From Leptidea sinapis (taxonomy: Eukaryota > Arthropoda > Insecta > Lepidoptera > Pieridae): a stretch of DNA of 64,000 nucleotides. Position numbers and translations under genes: made by a program. The notes beneath the pieces are model-generated. The model saw nothing but the letters and a program-made list of their open reading frames with translations, was not told where the DNA came from and did not search any database. Below, piece by piece: positions 11,271 through 22,677 of this stretch; position 1 is the stretch's first letter; each line of letters opens with the position of its first letter. The stretch is taken from NCBI RefSeq assembly GCF_905404315.1, contig NC_066276.1, forward strand, positions 12,790,001-12,854,000, written 5' to 3'.

Positions 11271-12340
11271 TAGGTGATCTGAATAGTCGCTTTTCCTCTT
11301 GTTTCAGAAGAAAAATGCATAATTTTTTACAATTTCTAAGATTTTCTTTCGGAGACTCCGGTCGCCTCCAACGCTCTTAATCCGATCTTTGCCTGTAACT
11401 TCTTAGCTATCCACTCGATAACGTATCCCTCATAAATCTTGCTATACTTGTTCACAAATTATGGCATTAATAAAGTCTTGGTACCTATTTAATCCCAAAA
11501 ATCGAAAGAATCACATAAAACTAACAAATCTTTACTAAGTAATATTAAGTATAAAGAGGTAAAGGTTCCTGCCGTTGTAAAAGGGGGGGGGGACTCTGGA
11601 TTTACTAACCGATTTTGAAAATTGTGTGTGTGTTAGGCTATATAATAAGCCGTGGTAGTCGGATGGACAAAGTAAGTCGGAGAAAAAACCGTCGAACCAA
11701 AAGGTTTCTTACGAACGCTGCCTTACCGATGAGAGATATTAATATGATTATTTTGTCGCTCGCTTTTATATCCTAAGTTCTTCTAGTCGCGTTACTTATT
11801 GTCATTTGACGGAACCAACCCTAGCATTTGATCAAATCACTTAGGGAATTGACCAAATCTCTGTTATTATTATTTCCCTGCGACGGCTTGACCGATTTCA
11901 TCGCGATTGGCGCCATCGCAAGGCTTGACCAAGCTTAGATTTTGAAAACAATTCGGACCGATTCGGATTCGGTAGATTTTAAGAAATCTTAATTTTATTA
12001 ATTGAAGCTCAAAGATTCTTATTGAGGCTCAAAAAACTGCGTCGAATGCCGCCAACCGCGTGATAATCAGTTCATTCATTCAAAAGTTTTTGCCGTTTGA
12101 AAATTTTAAAAATTGTGTTTTATTAAACTTTTACCAGACATGATTAAATATATAATGATGTAAGATATTGTTCTTACTGATATGAAAATGACTTACTAAC
12201 ATTTCTTATTATTAAGAATACCTACACAAAATTCATTCTTAAATTCGTTTGTTTGCCACTGACGTGGTATCAAATAATTAATTTTTAGAGACCAAATAAC
12301 TATGTGCTTTATAGTGATTTGGTTGCTACGTAAATAGATA
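11271..12340. other. No gene seen
   Basis: Contains a G9 run near 11,584 and dispersed-repeat-like sequence around 11,700-11,960 (CGACGGCTTGACCGATTTCA). There is no supported coding sequence. Confidence 0.35.
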
Positions 12341-12344
12341 CACA

Positions 12345-12404
12345 AATTATGGAAATGTTGACAGAGTACTGGATCCCCGACAATTCGAGTAGCTCTGCAT
12401 TGCA
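12345..12404 (-). pseudogene. Short LINE alpha RT C-terminal fragment
   Basis: The minus strand reads CRATRIVGDPVLCQHF, matching RRAARIVGDPVLCERL of the copy at 60,487-61,857. Flanking sequence does not continue the match, so it is a small relic. Confidence 0.6.
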
Positions 12405-12659
12405 CGCGATTTGATGTTTAGAACTGATACTGGGATGCACCATATCAAAGATGAGAACGATACCCGTATTGAAGTAGTGTTCCACAGTACTTTAAGAAAA
12501 TATTGGTTAAGACATACCTGTTATCATAAATCACTGCATCTTGAAACAGATAATGATTTATCTACTTAGAACAGCATTATATGGATTACCCAATTTTTCG
12601 GGTAATGTCCCTGTTTATATATGTATATTACCAACCCCTGCCGTACGCACGGTGACGCA

Positions 12660-12955
12660 TGCAACGGCGAAGCATACCAAAATCAAAATCAAAACGTTTA
12701 TTGAACTCATAACATTGATTTACAATGGCTTAAGTTCAGTCATACACTTAATTTCATAATAATAAATAAATAATATCAAACAGATAAAGTTAAAATCAAA
12801 CAAATCAAATAAGTAATATAAATAACATCAAACAATTAAAATCACATAAATCAAATCACACTTAAGTAGAGCAATTCAATTCCAGGCAGCTTTATCATTT
12901 AAATACCGCGCAAGCGTCTCACCCACGCATGCCACGCTGCCGGGTATACCCGTGC
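12660..12955 (-). mobile_element. LINE 3' end, 5' truncated
   Basis: The minus strand encodes a C-terminus GETLARYLNDKAAWN with its stop at 12,876-12,878, then a 3' UTR ending in repeats of GATTTT. The 5' break is at about 12,955, immediately next to a TTAGG-like stretch. The clade is uncertain. Confidence 0.55.
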
Positions 12956-12982
12956 GGTTAGGTTAGATTAGGTTATGTTAGG
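12956..12982 (+). repeat. Short degenerate TTAGG telomere-like repeat
   Basis: The sequence GGTTAGGTTAGATTAGGTTA and onward is about five units of the insect telomere repeat TTAGG with two mismatches, followed by a poly-T run. It is too short to be a telomere; it is an interstitial or chance repeat. Confidence 0.6.
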
Positions 12983-13822
12983 TTTTTTTTTTTTTTTAAT
13001 AGACAATCACCCACCACGGGATGATGTCTCGCTGTGCATTCCTTCCATCACGCGGAAGGAATTGTGATCCTGTTTTTTTAAATTACCTATATTTTTGTGC
13101 TGATCACATTAAGAATATAGCAAATGTTTATGGACATCTTCTTTCTTAAGATCTTGCTGATCAATAAATTTTATACAGTAGAGTCGCTAACTTTCGAACT
13201 TCGTTTCTTACAAGATACTTTAATTTGACAATGAATAATATTAACAATATATTTACATATACCTAACGTTTTCACAGAGAGGGCGCTACTGTGCCAATGT
13301 TTACTTGAGATCCGAAGAAAAATTGATTTCAAAATAAAAATAAGTGCATTTACCTGGTGGAAAGACAAAAGTGAAAAAAATAAACAAGTGATCTACGTCA
13401 TACATTGTGGATAACGTCTAACAATGAGTGAAAACTATGTAATCAGTGAAAATAATTCGATTGTGAACTAGTCATGCTGCGTGCTTATACAGACATATTA
13501 TATACCATAAAGATTAACTAAAACTGAAGATAATTGTGAGCTTGGGGTATTATAGCGGCAATCGTTTTTTAAAATAAAAGTGATATAAATAACCCTACTT
13601 TTCCAATATCAAAGTGACTTGCAATAATAGTTCTATAACTGCACAAATACACTAGCGACATCTGATCGATCCGTCAAACAGCTAGTAGACTTAGTAAGAA
13701 ACCATCTACGGATATTCGCATGTCGGAACAAGAAATCAAGAGGGCGCTAGCAGTATTATATCAAAGCAATCGCTTCAATATTCTACTCCGATTTAGAAAA
13801 CTATCAGTATAGATTATAAGAA

Positions 13823-14649
13823 ATGGATGAAATTTTGCACGAGCTTCGAAAAATTCGAAAATACTTAGACGAACAGAAAACCGCAATAGAAAAACGTGGA
13901 GAAAAGGTGACGGAAAAAGTTACGCAAAATGTGAACTCCATATTGGAAGATAAGTTTAACTTAATCAATGAAAAATACGAACATCTAAGGGAAAAATGCG
14001 AAAACCAATATAAACGATTATATTTTCTAGAAAAACAGGCCAGAAAAAACAACATAGTGTTTTTCGGGATAAAAGAAATGGAAACATCATATTCTCACCT
14101 AGAAAGTCTCATAGTGAACTTTATCAAAGAACACTTCTCTCAAGAACTGGAGCGCAGGGATATTCAAGAAGTCAGAAGAATAGGCAAGAAAGGGGAGAGG
14201 CCTCGACCAATAATTGTCACCTTTGTACACTCGGCATAAAAATTAACTTGTTTAAAAATAAAAGTGCATTAAAAAATACCGGTTACTATATAACAGAAGA
14301 TTTTCCACAAAACATTTTAGAAAAGCGAAAAGAGCTTCAAGAACAAGCGAGGATCGAAAGGGAAAAGGGTAACCTTGTAAAAATAAAATACGACAAGCTT
14401 GTCGTAGGCGGAAAAACCAAAACATTTGCGAATAACAAAATAATGCTGTCAACTTCACCTGAAAACTATACTAAAACAGGAGCCGAAATAAATATACAGG
14501 CTACCAAGAAAAATAAATCACAAACACAAATAAGAAGATCTTCAAGGCTATCAGAAAATATTTTAAAACCGGGCATGCTAAACTACTTGATTAACAAAAA
14601 TACCAACAACTCATTAGATCAGCAGCAAAATAATAATGTTAAAATATAG
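13823..14649 (+). pseudogene. RTE copy A ORF1 (RNA-binding, coiled coil), frameshifted
   Basis: The first part (13,823-14,239) opens MDEILHELRKIRKYLDEQKT, a charged coiled-coil region. It then has an RRM-like segment (RKNNIVFFGIKE and IQEVRRIGKKGERPRPIIV) as in L1-type ORF1 proteins. After a frameshift near 14,235 the frame continues at 14,248-14,649 with the C-terminal domain (YYITEDFPQNILEKRKELQE) and a basic tail. By family knowledge it coats the element RNA as a chaperone. The matching ORF1 in copy B (37,459) keeps the same RRM motif. Confidence 0.75.
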
Positions 14650-15804
14650 CAATTACTGCCCCCCTCTCGCAACGACAATATACAACAACCACTATCAAAA
14701 CATCATACTCATCTTCCAAGCCGGCTGGTCACCGTGGAAGATTATGACCGAAGCCCTCCAAACAAACCTCCAAAAAACGAAAAATTTCTACAAAAAACGT
14801 TATACATCCTGACAACGTTAAAACACTTTCTTCATATGAACGTCTGTTAGAGCTAAACGAAGCTCTCAAAGAATTTAAATACGACATACTAGGATTATCT
14901 GAAACAAGACGCGTTGGAGACATAATTGAAGAGCATGAAAACTTCATTTTCTGCTATATAGGCCACACACCTGGAAGACATGGCATAGGTTTTATAGTTA
15001 AATACCATCTTAAAAATAATATAGAAAGCTACCTCGGCCTTTCTGAAAGAGTAGCCATATTGAATCTGAAATTTGAGAATACTAGCTTATCCATCATTCA
15101 AGTCTACGCTGCTACTGTACAAGCAAGCGAAAATGAAATCGATTACTTTTATGCGACAGTAAATAGGGCTTTAGAACTAGCAGAAAAAAACTTCATCCTG
15201 ATGGGTGACCTAAACGCTAAAATTGGAACACTAAAAAATGAGGAACATTCAATCATGAAAACACATGGATATGGAATCAGAAATGAGAGAGGTCAAAGAT
15301 TAATCGAATATGCCAGTGAATACAAACTGTCAATTATGAACACTTTCTTCAAAAAAAAAAAACCAAAAAATAAATGGACTTGGCGATCACCAGACGGAGA
15401 TACCAAAAATGAAATAGACTTTGTGCTGTCGAATCGACCTCGTCTGTTTAAAAACATAGAGGTACTGAACATTAATTACCCATCGGATCACAGGCCTGTA
15501 AGAGCCACAATATCATATGACACACATTTCAAAAAGAGTAGAACAAAGTTTACTAATTGTCAACAAAGCACAATAACAAGCGAAGAAGAAATCACAAAGT
15601 TTAAAGAATACTTAAGCTCCTACATATCAAAAGATCAAATGTTCGCCGAGGCTATTATCCCAGTCCAGAAATACTACAAAAACTTAATCAGAATCATCAC
15701 CACAAGCTTGCAAAATGCCCAAGTAGCGCAAAGCCCAAAGAAAGGCCACAAAATATTTTCAGAGCGCACATTAAAAATACTCTGCCTAAGAGGGAATATA
15801 TAAT

Positions 15805-16817
15805 TTGTGTCACATGTAAGCTGGGATATGATCTGCTTTGCGCAAACTTGACATCTAAGCACTTCCATCAAATGGATGCAGAAAGTAGGACTAAATGGAT
15901 TTGCCAACAATGTCGCAGTAAACTACCAAAAACAGGCAATTTGAATACTCCTGTACGTACAAGTAATCATCCTATTGCTTCTAAGAAAGATTACATCCCG
16001 AATCCAGGAGAGTAATGTCACCATGAGAATAAAAAATAAAAATACCAAGCCTGATAATAGCGATTCCTGCGTAACTGAGGAGATGTTGCGCATAATTATA
16101 AAACAGGAAATAACTGACAGCATTAAATCTCTAGTATCCGAACACCTAGCGAACCTAAACTTTCAAGTGTCTGGGTTCCAAGAATCCCTGTCATTTATCA
16201 GCAACTAGTACGATACACTTATGCAGACTGTTAAAGAGAAATCAGAAACAATCAATAAACTGGTGTCAAAGAATGAAAATTTAACATCACAGGTAAAAAA
16301 CCTGACTGACAGGCTAGGACAGATAGAGCAAAACATGCGCGTTTGTAATGTTGAGATTACGGGCATTCCCGAACACAAGTCGGAGAACCTCCTAAACACT
16401 GTGGGACAACTCGGTAGAATTGTTGAGAACCATATTGCTGAATCTGACATACTACATGTTACAAGAGTTGCCAAATTAAACAAGGAGAGCAATCGTCCCC
16501 GTGCTGTCATCGTAAAGCTTCGTAGTCAGCGACACCGCGATGAATTGTTGGCTGCGGTGACACGATTCAACAAGAAGAACAAAGATTGTAAGCTCAACAC
16601 CGAGCATCTTGGACTCGGAGGACGTCGAGAGCCCGTATTCGTATCTGAACACCTAACGCCTACAAATAAACATCTACATGCCGCAGCCCGAAAGAAAGCC
16701 AAGGAGGCTGGGTTCATGTTTGTGTGGATACGGGATGGAAGAATACTTGCAAGGAAAAACGAGCAAAGTCATGCTATTCATATTAAAGACAACGAAAGCT
16801 TGAAACTATTGATTTAG
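15805..16817 (+). pseudogene. CR1-like ORF1 with PHD-like finger and coiled coil
   Basis: At 15,805-15,935 the frame reads CVTCKLGYDLLCA, then HFHQMD, then WICQQCRSKLPK, the cysteine/histidine pattern of a PHD-like finger found in CR1-type ORF1 proteins. After frameshifts, 16,221-16,817 encodes a coiled coil (NLTSQVKNLTDRLGQIEQNM) and an RRM-like domain (RVCNVEITGIPE, RPRAVIVKLRSQRHRDELL). It is broken near 16,015 and 16,208. Confidence 0.75.
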
Positions 16818-16861
16818 TTTAGCTAAATTGTTTATAGTAGTTAATAGAAAATCTTACCAAA

Positions 16862-17494
16862 ATGGCTCTAAATATTTATTATCAGAATGTGCGGGGTTTA
16901 AGAACCAAAACAGAGGATGTTTTTACAAATATTCTGATTAACAACTACAACGTAATTGTATTTACTGAAACGTGGCTCAATAGTCATGTTACGAGTTCGG
17001 AATTTATAGATAAGCGTTATACCGTTTATAGGAGAGATCGATTGTGCTCAGAAAGTACTAAAAAAGACGGAGGGGGAGTGTTGATCGCTGTTTCTAATCA
17101 TATTCCTTCATAATTTGCATCAGTTGTGTGGAGTCCCCAATACGCAGCACCTTCTCAACGTTTAGAGAGACTACAAAGATCCTTTACTAGATACTTGGCA
17201 TATCATAGTTCCGGCATCTTTCATAAGGCCACCTACGACCAGCGGCTGAAACACTTTAAAATGTTGTCACTCTACAATCGCCGCATAATACTGGATCTAA
17301 CATTTCTCAAAAAGCTGTTATCAGGACAGACAGCGTGCAGTGAATTGTTGGATAAAATAAATTTCAAAATCCCGCACAGATATCCACGAAATCCGATTAC
17401 TAACATACTTGTGGAACCAGTAAGTAGGACAAATGCCCTTAAACATTCTCCATTATCAAGAATGTGTTCTGAGTACAATCGATTTTCCGCGTAA
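16862..17494 (+). pseudogene. CR1-like ORF2 with internal deletion
   Basis: The start MALNIYYQNVRGLRTKTEDV is the endonuclease N-terminus and runs to a stop at about 17,111. It is followed directly by the RT C-terminus (VVWSPQYAAPSQRLERLQRS to YNRFSA, stop about 17,492). Roughly 600 codons that should lie between are missing. The pieces resemble the C-terminus of the intact ORF at 51,616. Confidence 0.8.
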
Positions 17495-17812
17495 ATAAAA
17501 GATTTTGATATTTTTCATAACACAGTGACAATTCTGAAAAAAAAAACTAACCGCACATTTCTGTCTGTAAATAATAATAATATATTAGTTGATATTCATA
17601 CAAACTATTTCTTCGTTATATTGTATCTATCATTGTTAGTAATCTGCTTAAAATCCTTGTTAAATTTGTAGGTCGAACTGTATTTTGTATTTAAATTAAT
17701 ATCTTACAATGAGAGTGGTGTATGCACCAGTAACTGGCATTCATACCAGATTATAAACCTATAAGACCATAATTATTTTTAATGTTTTGTATGTAATGCT
17801 GTTGGTGTGTCA

Positions 17813-17845
17813 ATAAATAAATAAATAAATAAATAAATAAATTAA
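17813..17845 (+). repeat. (AAAT)n LINE tail
   Basis: About eight AAAT units end the nested CR1-like LINE. Confidence 0.9.
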
Positions 17846-19209
17846 AACTTTTTAGAAGAAGATAAGACCTGCAAAAAAGTTCAAACAAAAACAGAGCAAT
17901 CTGACACGAAATCTCGGCGCTTTACAAACTTACCAACAATTACATAAAAAAAGACTACGCCAACCACAGATATAAAACTATTGAAAAACACCTCCACAAA
18001 ACTGGAAGCACAAAAAAGGCATATAAGGAGCTGAAACCAAATAAAACTTGGATCAAAGAGCTGAAACGAGACGTGATAACCAAAAACAACCGCGGTGACA
18101 TCATCAACATAGCGACAGAGTTTTACAGGAATTTATACAGCACTTACGAGCCAGAAGACACTAACCACGAAAACCATAATACCAACAGTGATGGTAATAT
18201 ACCAAAAAGACCACAAATTGAAGAAAGTGACGTCATCGAGGCACTGAACAAACTAAAACTAGACAAAAGCCCAGGATCGGACAATCTGGCAAACGAGACT
18301 CTAAAGTCAGCTGCCCCGATATTATCTATACCCTTTACAAATTTATTCAACTCTATCCTCGAATCTGGAGAGACAACCACGCAATGGTCTGAATCTAATA
18401 TTATTTTATTATATAATAAAGGCGACCCGAAAGATATTGGGAACTATAGACCTATAAGTCTGCTGTCGAGTGCATATAAGCTATTTTCTACAATCCTGAC
18501 CAAAAAATTAGCTCCACATTAGAAACAAGACAACCCGCCGAGCAGGCAGGATTCAGGAAAAGCTTCTCTACCATCGACCATATTCACTCACTCGAACTCC
18601 TCATCGAGAAATATCAAGAGAGAAGTAGACCATTGTACTTGGCATTTATTGATTACAGAAAAGCATTCGATTCGGTGTCACACAACTATATCTGAGAAAC
18701 TCTAGCAACGCAGAACGTGGAAAACGAATTTATAAGAGTAATCAAAAGCATATACAGGAAGAGCAAAAGCAGAATTAAATTAGAAACAGCCGGTCCTTGG
18801 TTTCCTATAAAGAGAGTAAGACAGGGGGATCCATTGTCACCTATACTATTTATAGCCACATTAGAATCGATAATAAGTAAGCTTGACTGGAATGAACGTG
18901 GTATAAAAATAAAAACTAAGTATTTAAGCCACCTCCGTTTTGCCGACGACTTGGTGCTGATATCAGAGAAAGGAAAAGAACTACAGTACATGGTAGAGTC
19001 ACTAAACCAAGCTAGCAAACCTCTCTAAAACTATGGTAATAACCAACAGCACCAAAGTACAAATATACGTCGATAACGAGCCTCTCCATTATACCGAGAA
19101 ATACATTTACCTAGGCAAGCAAATAAGCTTCGACAGATCAAACAACTACCAGGAGATTGAGCGCAGAGCTCAGTTAACATGGAACAAATACTGGAGCTTA
19201 AAGGAAATA

Positions 19210-20170
19210 CAGGGTGGACCAAAAGTTCGTTTATAATTGGAATGATGATTAAAAAAAAAACTAATTACAGTAGATCAAAATTGTTTATTGTTTTCGATAG
19301 TAAGCAAAAGGGGAATTTATTTCTTAAAAATCACATCATCCATATGCAATCCTTAATTATTCTGGCATTGCTGCAATCTAGAGCGGAAATTTTCGATGAC
19401 AGCTTTACATGTTTCTGTTGAGATGTTTTGGATTTCTGTGCGAATACGATCCTTTAATTCGTCAAGTGTTACTGGGTTGGTTGGCTGGAATGCAGGGGTT
19501 TTTGATCATCATGACATAGTGTCACTCCAATAATGACAATTTTGTCTATTAACATGCCCATTTAGGTGGAAGTGTGCCTTGTTGAGAAAAAAATGTTTGT
19601 AAAACTGGTGAATCGCTCTACCATTTCGTTCGCAAACTGCAACCTAGTGGTATGGTCCTGAGGCCTTAATTCCTGCACAATTTGGATTTTATAGGAATGT
19701 AGACTTAAATCTTTCTTGAGAATGCGGTTTAATACATCATTATCTTGGCACGTTAAGGACAGCAGACCGCTTTCGAGTTGATAGTCCAGGTTGGTCACGA
19801 ACAGACGATTTTACTCGCTCCACGTTTTCGGGGTCCCTCGACGTTCTAGGCCGGCCAGATCGACGTAAATCCATTGTTGAACCCGTCTTCTCAAATTTGA
19901 GCACCCATTTTTAATTAACACACCTGATGGAGCTTGATTTTTGTGTCGTATCTTGTAATGATTGCAAAACTTTCGTTGAGCTAAGGTCGCAGAATCATTG
20001 TTTCGATAGTACTCGCGTACACAAAATGCACGTTGACTACCGCTAAACGACGCCATGGTACAAAATTCCCATTGGCCGTTCTTGCAATGCGTAACCCCTC
20101 CACTCCCTTCCGCCGCCGCTGCTAGACGCGGCAACCGATTCAAATGTAAACGGACTTTTGGTCCACCCTG
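19210..20170 (-). mobile_element. Tc1/mariner-superfamily element, 961 bp, with TA target duplication
   Basis: Inverted ends CAGGGTGGACCAAAAGT and ACTTTTGGTCCACCCTG are exact for 17 bp and flanked by TA at 19,208-19,209 and 20,171-20,172. The host RTE ORF continues on both sides. The internal transposase is deleted and frameshifted, so the element is non-autonomous now. Confidence 0.9.
19340..20070 (-). pseudogene. Tc1/mariner transposase remnant
   Basis: The N-terminal helix-turn-helix part reads SGSQRAFCVREYYRNNDSAT near 19,990-20,050. After a frameshift, NRILKKDLSLHSYKIQIVQE follows near 19,700. A C-terminal piece (LDELKDRIRTEIQNISTETC, then QQCQNN-stop) lies near 19,345-19,470. The catalytic DDE/D core is deleted. 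I base the family on these motifs and the TA/TIR structure. Confidence 0.75.
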
Positions 20171-20640
20171 TATTTAAGAGCAACATGTAAATCCAACTAA
20201 AGACTAAGGTTATGAATTCTTGCCTTATTCCTTGTCTGGACATGGAAATTTAACAAAAATGTCATAAATAAAATAACAACGTGTCAACGGAGAATGGAGC
20301 GGAGTATGTTAAATATAAAAAAGAATAAACAAAATAAGGCATACAAATATACGCAACACCACAAAAGCAATAGATGGTCTAGCACAAGCTCGTGCATTAA
20401 AATGGAAGTGGGCAGGACACATAGCACGCCTGAAACATCAAAGGTGGACAAAAAGAGCGACAGAATGGAGGGGGCCAGTGGGCAAAAGAAAGAAAGGGAG
20501 ACCTTGCAACAGGTGGGAGGACGAAATTAAACACACAGCGGGTCCAAACTGGATACAAATAGCGCAATCCAGAGAAAACTGGCTCAATTTGGAGGAGGCC
20601 TTTACCTGCAGAGGGGTTCTTGCAGAATAAAATGCATAAA

Positions 20641-21299
20641 AATTTATTCCTTTTTATAAAACTACCATAATAATTAAATTAACTAACTACTTAATCTTTT
20701 TCTTATTCATACTAACAAAAGTAATCGACTTTGTCGAAATAGCATTTTTTTGTGAAATAGCATTTCTGTAAGAAATGAAAGGCTTTTTTATTTTATTTTT
20801 ATTTATTTAGTAACGTTTTCACTATATAAATATTAAGACAAAAGATATAATACATTTACTAGTAACGAACAATGACAATGACAATAATTACTCTATGAAC
20901 AATTGAAAATAAGGGTGCCATTTTCGACCCCTTTTTAAATACCATCTCTTTTTTTTCATCTTTCTGGTTTTTTTTCATATTTTTTTAATTATACATTATA
21001 TTAAATGTTTTTTTTATATACATGGCGGCTACCCTAATTAAATTACAAAATATGAAGATTACTTATAACTACACAATGTGATTTTTACGTAGGTCTAAAA
21101 CAGTGTTTATTTTATGTACATAACACTTAAAATCATTGGCATGGGTATGCTTGGTCCATTTATAAACATATAGATGTGATAGCATTTCCGTTAATTCGAT
21201 ACGTACGATTTTAATATAATACATTCTATACGCAATAATATTTAAATATTTTATACTAATATGCATATATATATATAAGACCATTACTTATTTTCTAGT
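20641..21299. other. AT-rich spacer; possible LINE tail
   Basis: The stretch about 20,785-20,815 (TTTATTTTTATTTATTTAG) looks like an inverted LINE tail. The rest is low-complexity T-rich sequence; no gene seen. Confidence 0.4.
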
Positions 21300-21660
21300 T
21301 AAAGCATAACACAATTTGATTCATCTAAAACAGAGTTTTATTTTATTAAATACAGCTAAGTTTTACATAACAAATATGACTATGATCTAATTAGGTAGGT
21401 ACTAACCTAAAATAGAGAATCAACAATTAAATGTTCTTGCTTTACTATTCCTATTTTAAAAACTTAAATCGTCTTTTGCACTTTTAAACTGAAGCAAATA
21501 AACAAACACAACTGAGTTTTAAAGAAGTTTAAAAAAACTTTTGTAATTTAATTATCCGTAACTATTCAATTTGAACAAAGAAAAAAAATTACGTTTTTAT
21601 ATTCTCCTCACTGGTGGCTGAAATGTCAATGTCTGTGTCAAAGTCAACACAAAGCTTACA
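21300..21660 (-). repeat. 3' LTR of the Ty3/gypsy element (outer boundary approximate)
   Basis: It starts next to the purine tract with TGTAAGCTTTGTG, has a TATA-like GAATATAAAAACG at about 21,590-21,602 and a polyadenylation-type AATAAAATAAAA near 21,340. The outer end was not fixed because the other LTR is missing. Confidence 0.5.
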
Positions 21661-21913
21661 TCACCCCCCTTCGAAATGCAAATTTTTTCAACTTAAGTTT
21701 AGTAAAATTTGGCTGTGAAATCTAAAAATCAACAAGCATAGGAATGAGCTTTGTGACATGATATAGTCCAATAGATCTTGTACCACGACCAGTATTTATT
21801 TTAAAAACTGAATTCGAAATGTTTTCTTCAATTTCAAAGGGACCAATCCTAATTTCATCCATCTTTTTTTTGTTTAACCATAGTCAACATATACCTTATC
21901 TCCTTTTTTAAAT

Positions 21914-22665
21914 TCATAAAGTTTTATTGTATTCATGCGATTTTATTGACCTTTGGAGTGCTATTTTCCTGTCTTCTTCCAAATTTTTTGTTAATAACTG
22001 TTTTCCTTTTAATTCATGTGGTAACAAATCTGTACTCTCACCGGATAGTAAATATTTAGGAGAAAATCCGGTTACAGAATGATTTGTTTTTCCTTTTGTT
22101 CCATTCATTGTGCATCTTATTTTGTTTACAATTGTCTGGTTTAGCCTTTCGTTTAAGCCATTTGAGAATGGTGTGTCTACTGCTGTAAGTATTAATTGAA
22201 TATTTCTGTTTTCAAGGTAATTTTTGAATTCAATCGAATTAATAGCTGGATATTGATCAGAGAGTAAGATGTCTATTGGATCTTCTTTAGAAATTTTTTC
22301 TATAAGTTTGATGAAGTCTCGAGCATGTTGATTCTTAGAACATAGGATATATGCGAACCTAGTAAAGTGGTCTACTAGTAGATGTAAATATTTTTTTGTT
22401 GATCTTTGACCTCCAAATCCTCCTATTGTGTCCAGTGACATTATTTGAAAGGGTTTCTTAGCTGGACCTAATTGCGACATAAAGCCATATTTTCTATTTA
22501 ACCTTGTCTTATTTTTTATGCATATCTCGCAGTTTTTGCATATATGTTTAATGTTTTCTGATAGATTCGGTGCAGTATAAAAGGGTTTTATTTTAGATTC
22601 TGTTTGATTTATTTCAGTATGACAATATTTTTCATGCGTCTTTTTTATTATAATTTTACTGTAAT
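21914..22665 (-). pseudogene. Gypsy integrase
   Basis: The N-terminal zinc-binding part includes HTEINQTESK and ICKNCEICIKNK (HHCC pattern). The catalytic core shows MSLDTIGGFGG, LLVDHFTRFAYIL, LLSDQYPAINS and NGLNERLNQT, consistent with the D, D, E triad. By family knowledge it inserts the cDNA into the genome. The frame is open for about 250 codons, but the rest of pol is frameshifted relative to it. Confidence 0.85.
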
Positions 22666-22677
22666 CTTCACTTAGAA

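Larger units (their letters stand above)
15790..17850 (+). mobile_element. CR1-like LINE nested in RTE copy A, internally deleted
   Basis: It begins within a PHD-type zinc finger of ORF1 and ends with a tail of AAAT repeats (about 17,813-17,845). ORF2 starts at 16,862, but most of the endonuclease and the whole RT core are deleted: the sequence jumps at about 17,111 from the endonuclease N-terminus to the RT C-terminus. RTE sequence resumes right after the tail, which proves the nesting. Confidence 0.85.
14820..20630 (+). pseudogene. RTE copy A ORF2: endonuclease, reverse transcriptase, C-terminal region
   Basis: The endonuclease spans 14,820-15,540, with LSETRR, LMGDLNAKIG and the SDHRPV terminus. 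The frame breaks at about 15,790 where a LINE is inserted and resumes at 17,851. The RT shows SPGSDNLANE, NYRPISLLSSAYKLFSTIL, LAFIDYRKAFDSVSH and the catalytic FADDLVLI near 18,940. A stop interrupts it at about 18,692, and another element splits it at 19,210. The C-terminal part at 20,171-20,630 ends with RGVLAE and stop 20,628-20,630. The catalytic aspartates survive, but the ORF is broken. Confidence 0.85.
13270..20640 (+). mobile_element. RTE-type LINE copy A, near full length with two nested insertions
   Basis: A leader (about 13,270-13,822) is followed by ORF1 (13,823-14,649) and ORF2 (14,820-20,630). ORF2 is interrupted by a CR1-like LINE at about 15,790-17,850 and by a Tc1/mariner element at 19,210-20,170. 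ORF2 endonuclease, RT and the C-terminal ALKWKWAGHIARLKHQRW region are all recognisable. Frameshifts and stops make it inactive. A second copy lies at 37,445-41,175. Confidence 0.85.
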
